From positions 445 to 33,313 of the IMG/VR virus record IMGVR_UViG_3300030390_001658: a DNA stretch of 32,869 nucleotides; one strand, given 5' to 3'. Position numbers and translations under genes: made by a program. Of the stretch, positions 1-9,202 are shown piece after piece. Source of the DNA: a virus. The notes below the pieces were generated by a model, which was not told where the DNA came from, did no database searches, and worked only from the letters and a program-made list of their open reading frames with translations. The number at the start of each line of letters is the position of its first letter. Position 1 is the first letter of the stretch.

Positions 1-680
1 TCCAAAAACTGACTCCATTAAAAACATATCTTCAACCCAACCTTTGTAATCTGTGTAAGGCGTATCTGTTACAACGTCCATATCCTGCCTATAAAAACCG
101 AAGCTTTCAAGATTAAACAAGCCTTCAACGTTTGCTGATTTTGTTATTGTATTAACGTCTGCCCGCGCGTTTGTTGTGAACGTGTTTAAGTTGTTTAAGT
201 CGTCAACTTCAATTGATAATATATAAGAATCACCGTCATTTAAAAGGGCTTTCTGTGAAGCGTTAAAACGTGTCGTAAAATTAATCTTTAATTGATTTGA
301 AGGAACACTTCCCGCAACAACAAGTAAATCTTCAATTGCTGTTGAAGAAACTGCGGTTGCGTTTCTACTTGTTAAAAGTGAATCAATTACAAAGTTTTCT
401 TCAAAAGTTTTTGTTGATGAAATACTATTTGCATCAGGTAACTTTGAAAAATAAGCTACTACTTTGTGATCAAAATTTAAATCAATTCCCGTTGGGCTTG
501 AAACAAATATTTCAACGTCCGTATCGTTTAAAGCGTCTAAAGAAGTTAAAACGTTTCCTGTACTATCCTTATAAGTAATCGAATCAACCATAAAAGCGGG
601 CTGATTTCCGTTAAAGTTTTCATCAAAGCCGCCTGAATTACCCAGTGTTTGATTTTCAAAAACAAATTTTCTTTCATTTG
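1..680. repeat. Left copy of the variant terminal overlap
   Basis: These 680 bases align without gaps to 32190-32869 with 25 mismatches by my count (about 96.3% identity). The reading frame of the tail gene is the same in both copies. The match runs exactly to both window ends, which is what a circular or terminally redundant contig gives when its ends come from slightly different variants. The implied unit is 32,189 bp. Confidence 0.9.
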
Positions 681-1440
681 GATTTTGTGAAGTTTTACCG
701 CCTTTAAATCTAAACGCATATTTTAAAGAACCCCCATTTTTTAAAAGTGAAATATTTGATCCACCTTCAAAAACAGCCCGTTCCGAATCTAAGAAATAAG
801 GAAAGTTTTTAAAATTATGTTTAAACTCAAACTGCTGAACCCGTCCGCCACCTGAAGAAACTTTTCTTACTTGAAAACTACCATTTTGCCCCGTTATTGG
901 GTTCGCTGAAAATTGCGCTGTTTTAAAAGCGTTTGGCGTTGGTGTGTCAATATTATCAACACGAAATTGCATAAGTGAACCATCTTGAAGATTTGATTCC
1001 GTAAAAGCATCTTCATTTTCTAAAAGATTGTAATTAAATTCAACCCCTTGAAGGTTTGTTATTCCGTGAATTTCAATATTAATTGCGCTTTCATTACCTA
1101 AACCCGAACCGTTATAAATTAAAATAGTATCATTAACCGAAGCAATCGTTCGAGTTGAAGTAGTTGCGCCCGTATTGTGGACCACTTCGATATCGTCGCC
1201 ATCAGTAAATCCATCTTCCAAAAAAGAACCGTTTGGGCGCGTTATTATATTTCCTGATATTGTAAAAGGAACGCCTGTAGCTGCGAAACTGCTCCAAGAT
1301 AACTCAAGCCCGTAAATCGCCTGTAAATTATTTATTGCATTAGCTTTTAAAAACGTATCAAAAACAGTTAGATTATCTGTAAAAGTTGAACCGTTTACAA
1401 TTTCCTTGAATATTTTTCTTGAATTTACTATGAAAGGCAT
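1..1440 (-). CDS. Large tail protein, N-terminal 480 residues (C-terminus cut by window edge)
   Basis: The frame is open from an ATG at 1440 to the window edge, giving 480 residues with no stop. Its first 13 bases overlap the end of the upstream 99-residue gene, which suggests coupled translation. It follows the tape measure and hub-like genes, so a distal tail or tail-tip role is inferred from position. The protein is rich in Gly, Asn, Ser and Thr with beta-type patterning; I see no signal peptide, membrane segment or catalytic motif. Residues from about 255 onward match the N-terminal part of the gene at 31233-32869 closely (12 differences in about 226 residues). The two pieces are probably one 798-residue protein split by the contig ends. 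An ATG at 591 is an internal Met, not the start. I do not recognise a named family. Confidence 0.8.
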   Translation of the reverse strand, partial: MPFIVNSRKIFKEIVNGSTFTDNLTVFDTFLKANAINNLQAIYGLELSWSSFAATGVPFTISGNIITRPNGSFLEDGFTDGDDIEVVHNTGATTSTRTIASVNDTILIYNGSGLGNESAINIEIHGITNLQGVEFNYNLLENEDAFTESNLQDGSLMQFRVDNIDTPTPNAFKTAQFSANPITGQNGSFQVRKVSSGGGRVQQFEFKHNFKNFPYFLDSERAVFEGGSNISLLKNGGSLKYAFRFKGGKTSQNPNERKFVFENQTLGNSGGFDENFNGNQPAFMVDSITYKDSTGNVLTSLDALNDTDVEIFVSSPTGIDLNFDHKVVAYFSKLPDANSISSTKTFEENFVIDSLLTSRNATAVSSTAIEDLLVVAGSVPSNQLKINFTTRFNASQKALLNDGDSYILSIEVDDLNNLNTFTTNARADVNTITKSANVEGLFNLESFGFYRQDMDVVTDTPYTDYKGWVEDMFLMESVFG

Positions 1441-1727
1441 TCTTCTTTGATTTTGATAAACTGATTCTGTACTTCTTCTAATTTAGCAATAATTTTGTTA
1501 TTTATTGAATCAATATCAATTTCCCCATTCATAGATTTTTCAGAAGGAAATTCAATTTCCCTCATTGATTTTTCTATTTTGTTAATTCCTTCATTAAAAA
1601 CCCCTACTTTATCAGAAGGCATTTTTGTAATTTCTAACTTCAATTTTTCAATTAAATTTTTATATTGTTTTTCTGTGTTCCTGTAAACAGAATTTAACAT
1701 TTCAATTTGAGAATCAATTTCTTTCAT
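1428..1727 (-). CDS. Small coiled-coil protein of the tail module, 99 aa
   Basis: This short, highly charged protein is rich in Glu, Lys, Ile and Asn and has heptad-like spacing through most of its length, so one or two long helices or a coiled coil are likely. It sits 7 bases after the 595-residue hub-like gene and overlaps the start of the large tail protein by 13 bases, so it belongs to the same transcript and is probably translationally coupled. It could be a small structural spacer or an assembly chaperone for the neighbouring tail-tip proteins. I recognise no family and see no Cys pair or membrane segment. The function is inferred from position only. Confidence 0.75.
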   Translation of the reverse strand: MKEIDSQIEMLNSVYRNTEKQYKNLIEKLKLEITKMPSDKVGVFNEGINKIEKSMREIEFPSEKSMNGEIDIDSINNKIIAKLEEVQNQFIKIKEECLS

Positions 1728-1734
1728 TTTGTTT

Positions 1735-3522
1735 TTATTTGTTTGCGTTAAAGATAGTTTCTTTTAAATTCTTATCGTATGGCTTTCTTACTCGATATGT
1801 TGCTTCGGCTGAATCGCTACCAAATTCCCATTCTATCGCGTCCATTCGTACCGCGTTGCCGTCCTGATCTAAAAAGTAATTGTTTTTAGTTAATTCCTTA
1901 AAGTTTGTAAATCCAAAAGGAATTGAAACGTCATCAAAAATACGCCATTGATTACGAAAATTATTTGTAACGGGGCTTAAATCACCGTTTAATTTCAGGA
2001 TTGTTTCAGCGTTTAAATCTTTTCGGCTGTTTCTTGAAATAATTTTAAAGGGTTTGTTTTCAACTTTTGCATCTTGTAAACTTAAAAGTTTTGGAACGCT
2101 TGTAAAATCACCTGAAATTTTTAAAGATTCTTGAAGGTGATTAAAGGCTTCATTTAATGAAGAAGGTTTTTTTCCAAATAAACGCCCAATATTAGCAAGT
2201 AAATTGCTCCAGTTTTTTATATATTTTTCAATTAAGTTTTCAGTTTCTTTTTTAGTTCCTAAAGAATAAGGTATTTCAATTCTGTTTAAACCAGTTAGTA
2301 AATCTTGCAATTGTTCCCCACTTGTTAAATGTTCAACAACTGCGGTTGAATCGTAACCTTCTGAATTTTCCCGCGTCCATTCGTCTAATGGATCGTTTTT
2401 AAAACTTACAAAAGTTGTTGCGTTTATTTCTTCCCCGTTTGGTCGTTGTTTATGTATAAACGTATCAGGCAAACGAAAATTTGCAGTGCTAGAATTAAGC
2501 CAAAAATTGTCATTTAAAAGATTTTCAAAGTTTGCTGTTGTTCCGTCAATTTGAAATTTACCGCCCGCAATTTTTTCAAGTGCTTTCAAGAAGTCCCCCG
2601 CAATATATCCTGTATCGTCCGCAGAAAAATAACCAGTATTATAAACCGCACTTGAAAAGGCGTTGTTATCAACCCGTTCTTTAAAACTTGGTAAAATATA
2701 CCACTGTTTTAATTCCCTCATTGAAGATTTAAACTCATAACCCAAGTAACCACAAACCGCACTTGATAAGTCAAACAAACTGCAAACTTTTGCTTTTCGT
2801 GGCATTGGTAAGAAAAGTTTTAAAAGCGTATTAATTTGAAGAACTAAAGAAGTTAAATTTGCAACAACTGCAATAACGTCAATAATAAAAGCCGCAGCAG
2901 CATAAACGCCCCCCGCAAGTGGTCCTGTAAAACCCCCAGTTACGTGTGCTAAAGCGTTAACTGTAATACTTGAAGCACTTTTTGTCGTTGATATTAAATT
3001 TAAAGTTAATATTGTTATTTGGTAAGAAATCGCAAAAGATTCCAAAAGGTCAAAAGGTTTTTGCCTAACATAAAGCAAATCGAAAAGAACCGATTCAGGA
3101 AGAAACCCTTCTTGTTTAATTAAATCAAAAGTAACCCCTTCAGCCCTTGATTTAAAATTTATTAATTGGTCGTTTTGCCTAAACCCAACTTGGGCATTGT
3201 AAGCTTCGTTTGTATCATTGGGCGTTAAATCAATAAAGGTTTTATTGTCTGTGAAGCCATCAAAAACAACTTCTGAAGAACCGCCTTCTGAAATTTCAAA
3301 AATTGCGGGCATTCCCTGAAAATAGCCGTTACCGTTACCGTTTAAACCGTCGTCAATCCATTGCATAAAATCCCGCGCTGAATCACCCACCAAAGTAAAG
3401 TTTTCAGTTGTAATGTTCGCCTGTCTGCTTCCATTATCCCACGTCATTAAAACTTTAACCCCTTTCCAATCCTTTGGCGGTTGTACGCTTTTACCGTTTA
3501 ATATAAAATCAAGTGAAGCCAT
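1735..3522 (-). CDS. Putative tail hub / distal tail protein, 595 aa
   Basis: It lies directly after the tape measure gene (2 bases apart), where siphophages encode their distal tail and hub proteins, so a tail-tip structural role is inferred. Residues 1-130 are beta-rich with few hydrophobic runs. Residues about 163-240 contain long apolar stretches (ITILTLNLIS; YAAAAFIIDVIAVVANLTSL), unusual for a soluble hub and compatible with a segment that inserts into a membrane or packs in the tail core. The C-terminal half is again hydrophilic and beta-rich. The sequence is too divergent for me to assign to Dit, Tal or a T4 gp27-like fold. No lytic domain motif is visible. Confidence 0.72.
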   Translation of the reverse strand: MASLDFILNGKSVQPPKDWKGVKVLMTWDNGSRQANITTENFTLVGDSARDFMQWIDDGLNGNGNGYFQGMPAIFEISEGGSSEVVFDGFTDNKTFIDLTPNDTNEAYNAQVGFRQNDQLINFKSRAEGVTFDLIKQEGFLPESVLFDLLYVRQKPFDLLESFAISYQITILTLNLISTTKSASSITVNALAHVTGGFTGPLAGGVYAAAAFIIDVIAVVANLTSLVLQINTLLKLFLPMPRKAKVCSLFDLSSAVCGYLGYEFKSSMRELKQWYILPSFKERVDNNAFSSAVYNTGYFSADDTGYIAGDFLKALEKIAGGKFQIDGTTANFENLLNDNFWLNSSTANFRLPDTFIHKQRPNGEEINATTFVSFKNDPLDEWTRENSEGYDSTAVVEHLTSGEQLQDLLTGLNRIEIPYSLGTKKETENLIEKYIKNWSNLLANIGRLFGKKPSSLNEAFNHLQESLKISGDFTSVPKLLSLQDAKVENKPFKIISRNSRKDLNAETILKLNGDLSPVTNNFRNQWRIFDDVSIPFGFTNFKELTKNNYFLDQDGNAVRMDAIEWEFGSDSAEATYRVRKPYDKNLKETIFNANK

Positions 3523-3524
3523 AA

Positions 3525-6500
3525 TTAAAAAAGTCGTCCGTTTTTGTAGTGCTTGCGAAGTTTTCGCCCTTGCTCTTTTGTTTCTTTTATTAAATGCTTG
3601 TTAATTGGATCAATAGAAAAATCAATTGATTTCTGGTTATTAATAAAAGCTTTCTTTAAATCTTTTAATTCATTAACAACTTCTTTATTATCGTTAATCA
3701 TGACGTTGTTAACGCTTTGAACTTCGCCCGCATATTTGTGATAATCAAAACCGCCTTTTTTGTAAATAACGCCCGCATTAACAAGTTCAGCGTTTGAAAG
3801 CCCTTCAAGTTTTTGGTTGTCATTTCCTTGAATTATTCTTTCTGTACCGTGAACCCTTACCGCGTACCCGTCTTTTCCGTCGTAAAATTTATTCTCCGCT
3901 AAATCCTGTGAAACTTTTTCCGTTCCAGTAAAGAACCCCGCAAGGTTTGAAATGTTACCCGCTAAAGATTCGCTGTTTGAAATGTTACTTGATAATTGAT
4001 TTGAAGCGGTTTGCGCGGGTTGTTCGTCACCCCTACGCGCTGCGGCAATAGTTAATTCCAACCCCGCAAGAATAACGGCTTGCGCTGTTTGCCTTCTTAT
4101 AGTTCGCGCCCTTTCCTGTTCTAAGTTTCTTTGATTGTCTGCTTCTTGCGCTAAAGATTTGCTTGCTTCTTTATTACCTGAAGCGGCTAAAGTTGTCAAC
4201 CTATCTTGATTTTTTGAAGAAGCTTCAATTCTTGCATCTAAATTTTTATTTGTAATATCGTTTAATCTATCAAGTAACTTTTCGCCCGCTTCAAAAGCTT
4301 TTGCAATTGTTTCATCTTGAAATTTACGCTTTTCTTTTTCTGCGTCTTCATTTGATTTAACTTCTTCTTCAAGGGCTTTTAATTTTTCCTTCCCTCTTTT
4401 TTCCCTTATTTCATCTTCTTTTTTGTCGTCTTTTTCAGCTTGCTTTGCTGTTTCTTTTTTAATTCCTCCAATATCTAAAAGAATTCTTCTTTCTCTTTCA
4501 AGCTGTTTAATTTTAAAAGATTGTTGCTTAATTTCAAATTCAGTTGTTGCTTTCCTTTGTTTTGCCCTTGCTTCTTTTATTTTTTCATCAATTTCTTCAA
4601 GCTTTCCTTTCTTTTCTATTTCTCCGCCTTCTGAACCTTCTAATTCTTTTCTTTTTCTTAATTCTTCATTAACTTTTTTAAGTTGAAATTCAAGTTTAAT
4701 TTGTTGTTCTGTTGCTTTTACTTCAGTAATAATTCCCGCTTTTGAAGAAACTGTAAACTGTTTTAAAAACTCTAATCTTTGCCTTTCTTCTTCACTTAAA
4801 TTTTGCTTTACTTTAAGGGTTTCAAGTTCAAAATCTGTTGTTTTCTTTAAGTTTTCAAAGCTTTCTTTATTAATTGCAGCCTGTAATTCGCTTAATTCTT
4901 TTTCAAGTCGAATCCTTTCTTCAATATCTGATTTTAAACCTGTTAAAGATTCTTTTGAAAGCTTTCTGATAATACCAAACCTTCTTTCAATTCCTTTTAA
5001 ATTATCTTCTTGGGCTTTGTTTAGTTCTTTTTGTGATTCTGTTGCTTCGTCTGTTGACTCCGATAAAGAATAAAACAAACCAATTAAAACAGTTACCGCT
5101 GCAATAACTAAACCTATAGGGTTCGCTTTCATTGTAGTGTTTAACGCTCTAAAAGCAACCCTAACCCGCTTAATTCTTCCACTAAACAAATTCATTGCAA
5201 CTGAAGCAATTTTTGTTGAAACAGCATAAGCTTTTGTAGCTAAACTTATTGCAATAACTGTTGTTTTATAAGCAATAAAAGAACTAGTCGCAACAAGTAA
5301 AAGTTTTAAAATAGTTCCTAAATTTTCACTTAAAAATTTTATTCCTTTTGTGAATTTATCAAGTGCGCCCGTATTTTCAGAAACGTTGATTAAAATTGTT
5401 TCAAAGTTAGATCCTAAAATATTTAATTGCGCTGAAGCACTTTTTAATTGTTCATCAACTAATTTCTTCAAAGAACCTTTTGAAAGGTTGTCAAATTCAT
5501 TTGATAAAGTGGCAACTTTTTCTTCATTATCCGCAAGAATTAAACCCAAAGTAAAAGCTTCTTTCCCAAATAGTTCAGAAGCAACCGCGACTTTATCCTG
5601 TGAATTTCTTATTGTTTCTAAAGCTGTATTTAAGTCTAAACCCTTTCCGATTAATCGAGCAAAAGAAGAACTTAATAAACGCCCCGCCCTTGAAGCCTTA
5701 ATATTTGCGTCTTTAAGCGTACCAATTAAAGCCCCTGTTTCCCCTATTGTTAACCCTACGGCTTTCGCTGTTGGCGCAATAAAACCAAGTGATTCACTAA
5801 TTCCCTGAAAATCTAAAGCTGTTGAACTTCTTATGTTTGCAATAACGTCCGCAAATTCTTGACCGCTTTCCGCGCCTTTTCCGAATGCGTTTAAAGTTCC
5901 CCCTAATAAGTTCGCGGTTTCTTCAGCCGTTGAACCCAACGCAATACTTAAATTGTTTATAGGTGTTAACAAAAGATTAACTTCTTCTTTTGTTTTACCC
6001 AAACTGAATAAGGTTGTGGCTAATTTCGCAACGTCGTTTGAAGTCCTAACCGAACCCCCCGCAACTTTTAAAATTTCTTCCCTTACCCCTTTTAATTCTC
6101 CACGTGTTAATCCTGAAATCCCCGCCATTACGGAAAGTTCTTTATCAAAATCAACTATGCTGTTAAAGCCTTTTCTTACCGCTGAAGAAAGTAAAGAAAT
6201 ACCACCCGCAACCCCTAAAATTCCCATTCCTGAACGGAAAAGGTTGCTTACTCCACTCCAGGCACTTTTATAATTACCAACGTTTCGCTGTGCGCGCCCT
6301 GTTGCTTCTTCAAGTTTTCGGATTTCGCTTTGTTGCTTTTGAATCTGTTTAACTAAAACCTTTCCAACTTGCGTGTTTTCGCGTTCTTCTTTGCTTAATT
6401 GGTCGTAAGCTTTTGTTGTAAGGCTTAATTGTTGCCTAAGTTGTTTAAGGCTTCCCTGTTCAGCTTTATTTTTATCAATTAACTTTTTCTTTCTTGCAAG

Positions 6501-6953
6501 TTGTTTTTCTTCTTCAACCCTTAATTTTTCAGCGAATCTTTTTCTTGAAGCTTCATCTTTTTGCCGTTGTTTTATTAAATCATTTGCAAGTTTTAACCTT
6601 TCACGCTTTTCAAAATTTACTGTTTTTTCAATTTCGCGCCTTCGGTCCTGTTCAATTTTAGCCTGTTTCTTGCTTTCAATTTCAGCAATTTTTGAAAGTT
6701 CTTTTTGTGCTTGCTTTTGTTCTGTTTGTATTCTTTTTAACGCGTTCGCCTGTTCCTTTTGTTCGTTTAATTTTTGAACATCAGCACCCGTTGAAAGTTT
6801 ATTGTTTGAAATATCCTTTTTTAAAACCCCAGCAAGTTCTTTAATGTTTGCCGTGCTTTTATCAATATGTTCATCTAAAAGCTTGAAGAAATCAATTAAC
6901 GGCTTCCCGAAACCTTCTTCAATAAAATCTTTATTATTTAATTTCTTGCTCAT
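3525..6953 (-). CDS. Tail tape measure protein, 1142 aa
   Basis: This is the longest gene. Residues about 40-235 are an almost uninterrupted Lys/Glu/Gln-rich coiled coil. Next comes the Gly/Ala-rich stretch typical of tape measure proteins (around GMGILGVAGGISLLSS) and a region of alternating Leu/Gly/Ala motifs (LATTLFSLGKT, LGSTAEETANLLGGTLNAFG) matching the TP901/PhageMin-type tape measure domain. Two strongly hydrophobic segments follow, near residues 560-590 and 625-645, then a second long coiled coil (about 660-900). The ATG shares one base with the stop of the upstream gene (TAATG). By the usual rule of about 0.15 nm per residue, the tail would be near 170 nm. The protein fills the tail tube and sets its length. 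Confidence 0.93.
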   Translation of the reverse strand: MSKKLNNKDFIEEGFGKPLIDFFKLLDEHIDKSTANIKELAGVLKKDISNNKLSTGADVQKLNEQKEQANALKRIQTEQKQAQKELSKIAEIESKKQAKIEQDRRREIEKTVNFEKRERLKLANDLIKQRQKDEASRKRFAEKLRVEEEKQLARKKKLIDKNKAEQGSLKQLRQQLSLTTKAYDQLSKEERENTQVGKVLVKQIQKQQSEIRKLEEATGRAQRNVGNYKSAWSGVSNLFRSGMGILGVAGGISLLSSAVRKGFNSIVDFDKELSVMAGISGLTRGELKGVREEILKVAGGSVRTSNDVAKLATTLFSLGKTKEEVNLLLTPINNLSIALGSTAEETANLLGGTLNAFGKGAESGQEFADVIANIRSSTALDFQGISESLGFIAPTAKAVGLTIGETGALIGTLKDANIKASRAGRLLSSSFARLIGKGLDLNTALETIRNSQDKVAVASELFGKEAFTLGLILADNEEKVATLSNEFDNLSKGSLKKLVDEQLKSASAQLNILGSNFETILINVSENTGALDKFTKGIKFLSENLGTILKLLLVATSSFIAYKTTVIAISLATKAYAVSTKIASVAMNLFSGRIKRVRVAFRALNTTMKANPIGLVIAAVTVLIGLFYSLSESTDEATESQKELNKAQEDNLKGIERRFGIIRKLSKESLTGLKSDIEERIRLEKELSELQAAINKESFENLKKTTDFELETLKVKQNLSEEERQRLEFLKQFTVSSKAGIITEVKATEQQIKLEFQLKKVNEELRKRKELEGSEGGEIEKKGKLEEIDEKIKEARAKQRKATTEFEIKQQSFKIKQLERERRILLDIGGIKKETAKQAEKDDKKEDEIREKRGKEKLKALEEEVKSNEDAEKEKRKFQDETIAKAFEAGEKLLDRLNDITNKNLDARIEASSKNQDRLTTLAASGNKEASKSLAQEADNQRNLEQERARTIRRQTAQAVILAGLELTIAAARRGDEQPAQTASNQLSSNISNSESLAGNISNLAGFFTGTEKVSQDLAENKFYDGKDGYAVRVHGTERIIQGNDNQKLEGLSNAELVNAGVIYKKGGFDYHKYAGEVQSVNNVMINDNKEVVNELKDLKKAFINNQKSIDFSIDPINKHLIKETKEQGRKLRKHYKNGRLF

Positions 6954-7432
6954 TATTTTGCGCTTTTATCTGCGTTTTCTTGCATTTGGTTTATATAGCT
7001 GTAAAGCTTTGCAACGGGCGTGGTAAATGTATCAATCTGGAAGCCCATATATTTTTCAACATAACCAACTGTTTTATCAATGTCAAAACTTTCTTCTTCG
7101 CCTTGAGAATCTTGTTTTAGTTTCATTTCTTCAGCCTTAATTCTGTTTTGAATCAAAGGATTACTTGAAGTTAATTCTTCTAATTTAAGCAAAAGAATAG
7201 TTTTTTCAATCAATATGCGATTCATAAACTTATCATTCATAGCAAACCTATCGATAAACTCCGCTTCTAACTTAACCCAAAGCTTTCTAAGCGCGTCAAA
7301 TTCTTCTTTTGTAACATTAACAACTTCAATGTTTTCTTCCTTTAAGAGGTAAAGCAAAGAACCCGAAAACTTAACTTTATAAAAGTTAAATATTGGTAAG
7401 GTTGAAAGAGAATCAAAAAACTTTAATTTCAT
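6953..7432 (-). CDS. Putative tail assembly protein preceding the tape measure, 159 aa
   Basis: This mostly helical, acidic protein is encoded immediately before the tape measure, the usual place for tail assembly chaperones (lambda gpG/gpGT or their analogues). It is linked to both neighbours by one-base TAATG overlaps, so the three genes are translationally coupled. I see no obvious programmed frameshift signal joining it to another frame. The product ends in a hydrophilic tail (ENADKSAK). The assembly chaperone role is inferred from position; no family motif is recognised. Confidence 0.72.
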   Translation of the reverse strand: MKLKFFDSLSTLPIFNFYKVKFSGSLLYLLKEENIEVVNVTKEEFDALRKLWVKLEAEFIDRFAMNDKFMNRILIEKTILLLKLEELTSSNPLIQNRIKAEEMKLKQDSQGEEESFDIDKTVGYVEKYMGFQIDTFTTPVAKLYSYINQMQENADKSAK

Positions 7433-7863
7433 TATAATTTGTTTAATAGGTAAAACTTTAATTCAATATAAATTTTTTCTATTAATCTATTTTTGTCGAA
7501 ATCATTTAAACCTAATATGTCAATCCCGAAATTATCAAATAAATTATTATCTTCTTTCACGGGGTTCGCATCAAAAACTAATTCAGTTCCTGTTGCGTGA
7601 AAAGTAAAGCTTTCATAAAATTCGCCCGTATCTTTTAAGGTTATGTGATCAAATCTTTGCCCTTTTTCTTGCTTTATAACAACCGTAAAGGGCGCGTACT
7701 CACCTAAAGAAGCCCCTGTTGAATCTTCGCCCAAATTAAAAAGCCTTTCTTGCTCCATTTGAATAATAAACTCTTTTATTTCTGAAGTGTTTAAAATTGA
7801 AATTATAATCTTTTTGAAGTTTAAGCTTTTAAATTTTCTGATTGTTTCGCCTATATCACCCAT
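7432..7863 (-). CDS. Virion morphogenesis protein, conserved phage family, 143 aa
   Basis: The central part (residues about 36-85) carries a pattern that I associate from memory with a recurrent family in Bacteroidota phages: a Gly/Asp-rich GEDSTGASLGEYAP motif, then IKQEKGQRFDHITLKDTGEF. It resembles phage virion morphogenesis or tail completion proteins. It lies between the major tail protein and the tape measure and is coupled to the next gene by a one-base overlap. Its ATG sits directly after the T-run of a hairpin terminator (7864-7890), so its expression may depend on read-through. The exact role (head-tail joining, tail completion or tail assembly) cannot be decided from sequence alone. 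Confidence 0.72.
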   Translation of the reverse strand: MGDIGETIRKFKSLNFKKIIISILNTSEIKEFIIQMEQERLFNLGEDSTGASLGEYAPFTVVIKQEKGQRFDHITLKDTGEFYESFTFHATGTELVFDANPVKEDNNLFDNFGIDILGLNDFDKNRLIEKIYIELKFYLLNKL

Positions 7864-7890
7864 AAAAAAAGCCCTGATTTAACAAGGCTT
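7864..7890 (-). terminator. Rho-independent terminator or attenuator before the 143-aa gene
   Basis: Read on the minus strand, bases 7890-7869 form an 8-bp stem (AAGCCTTG with CAGGGCTT, one G-T pair) and a 6-base loop, followed by a run of T. The T-run abuts the ATG at 7863, so termination here would cut off the tape measure operon and read-through would express it. Confidence 0.7.
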
Positions 7891-7917
7891 AAATTAATCA
7901 AAATAAATTTATTGATT

Positions 7918-8142
7918 TTATTTTTTTACTGATTTCTTTCTTACTGGCTTTTTCTTACCATTTACCGCGCTAAAGATTTCCTTCAATGAAGGCTGTTTTG
8001 TTTCTGATTGGTGAAGGTATTGAACTTTACCAGTGAAAACTTCAGTAAACTTTTCAAGGGTTGTTTCTTTGATAAACTTTTCATTGAATCCCGTTTTAAC
8101 CCCTTCGAAGTAAACGAATCCTTTTATAACTTCTTTCTTCAT
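7918..8142 (-). CDS. Small Lys-rich-tailed protein after the major tail gene, 74 aa
   Basis: This 74-residue protein ends in a basic tail (GKKKPVRKKSVKK) like that of the small gene behind the capsid gene (PVKKVKKATVKK at 12732-12908). Both genes sit just downstream of a related terminator hairpin after a major structural gene. The N-terminal part is soluble and mixed alpha/beta with no recognised motif. The basic tail could bind nucleic acid or an acidic virion surface, but this is speculation. The gene lies between two hairpins (8167-8194 and 7864-7890) and so may form a short separate transcript. Confidence 0.7.
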   Translation of the reverse strand: MKKEVIKGFVYFEGVKTGFNEKFIKETTLEKFTEVFTGKVQYLHQSETKQPSLKEIFSAVNGKKKPVRKKSVKK

Positions 8143-8166
8143 TTTCTTTTAATTTAAAATAAATAA

Positions 8167-8194
8167 GGGGCTTAACAACTAAGCTAAAACCCCC
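8167..8194 (-). terminator. Terminator-like hairpin after the major tail protein gene
   Basis: On the minus strand, GGGG and CCCC arms enclose an inner CTTA/TAAG stem with a GTTGT loop and a 6-base bulge on one side, followed by the T-rich TTATTTATTTT. The same consensus (GGGG...CTTAAyTGTTAA...CCCC, with variations) occurs after the capsid gene at 12924-12955, so the two elements look related. Confidence 0.6.
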
Positions 8195-8230
8195 TATACT
8201 AACTTTATGAAAAACTAACTCAATTATAAG

Positions 8231-9142
8231 TTAAGGAATTAAAATTGTTTTTGCTTTAACATTTTGGAAATTTAATCCTGTTTTGCTACCAATTAAAGTT
8301 AAAACTTCTGCACTTGATTGCGTAGGAATAACAAAAGTGTAAACCCCAGTCACGCCCGCTTCAGCTACTGAAGTAATAACAACCGCTGAACCCGCTGAAT
8401 CTGTGATTGAAAAATCACTTGCAATTAATCCTGTAATTGGACAATCGAAACAATCAGTTAAAGTTGCTTTAAATCCTGTTGTTGAAATTGAATTATAAGA
8501 AGCCATAACATTAACCAAACCTTTGAAAGTTGCGCTTGTTAAAGGATCAAAATCTAAATCTTTTGCTGCTAAAACTCTAATGTCACCGTCTTGTTCTGTT
8601 TGTCTGTATCTGTAAGAAACTTTATGTTTCATAGACGTTGAATAAGTAGGCTTAATTAATTGAGCACTTAAACTTTTATCGTCAACCATTATTGGAAAAA
8701 TATATAAAGGATCGGTTGAACAATATTTGTATAAAATATTTCCGTCTTTATCAATTACATATTTACCCCAAGTTCCCGCACTTTGCCAAGCTTCAACTTC
8801 TGATAAAATACAGTTTGGTTCTTGAATAAAAAACCCTGTGAAATCTCTATCACCTTGCTTTACGTTAATGTTAGCCCCTGAATCTAAAGATTCAAAAACG
8901 TCGTCTGCGCGTTCGTCCACTATGTTGTCCATAAATGGCAACGGGTAAAACTTGTTTGAATTTCCTGAAGCGTTAATTTTAGCAACCCAAGAAGCTAAAA
9001 GTTTTGCATCTGCTTTACTAATTTTGTTTGCAACCCCTGAAGAATCAAATTCAGGAACCCAAATTTCAAATTTTTCAACTGCCATTAAGGTGCGACAGTT
9101 AATTGAAGAAATTGTTTTGTATAAATCTGTACAACAACCCAT
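8231..9142 (-). CDS. Putative major tail (tube) protein, 303 aa
   Basis: Position (after the tail terminator-like gene and before the assembly proteins and tape measure), size, and a strong terminator just downstream all fit the major tail protein. The body (residues about 1-225) is beta-rich and carries the motif MKHKVSYRYRQ. Residues about 230-303 look like an added Ig-like domain (ITGLIASDFSITDSAG...GVTGVYTFVIP), a common decoration on siphophage tail tubes. Cys are unusually frequent for this phage: C3, C4 and C16 near the N-terminus and a C-x2-C pair at the domain junction. The ATG at 9142 follows an AT-rich 60-base leader with no SD motif. Assignment is by position and fold pattern, not by a named family. 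Confidence 0.72.
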   Translation of the reverse strand: MGCCTDLYKTISSINCRTLMAVEKFEIWVPEFDSSGVANKISKADAKLLASWVAKINASGNSNKFYPLPFMDNIVDERADDVFESLDSGANINVKQGDRDFTGFFIQEPNCILSEVEAWQSAGTWGKYVIDKDGNILYKYCSTDPLYIFPIMVDDKSLSAQLIKPTYSTSMKHKVSYRYRQTEQDGDIRVLAAKDLDFDPLTSATFKGLVNVMASYNSISTTGFKATLTDCFDCPITGLIASDFSITDSAGSAVVITSVAEAGVTGVYTFVIPTQSSAEVLTLIGSKTGLNFQNVKAKTILIP

Positions 9143-9202
9143 AATAATAATTTAATTAAATTTAAAAATGTTTTATATAATTATTCTAAAATACAAAATT
9201 AT

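Noticed and set aside
297-578. Open frames on the plus strand throughout the window, for example the Lys/Leu-rich frame here
   Set aside because: They mirror minus-strand genes, give low-complexity products rich in Leu, Phe and Lys, and do not form any operon-like spacing.
1-680. True tandem duplication of a tail gene segment
   Set aside because: Both copies end exactly at the window ends and each lacks the part the other has; a variant overlap explains this more simply. The duplication is not strictly excluded.
6953-7863. Programmed frameshift in the tail assembly chaperone genes
   Set aside because: The genes are separated by ordinary TAATG stop-start overlaps, and I found no slippery sequence joining the frames.
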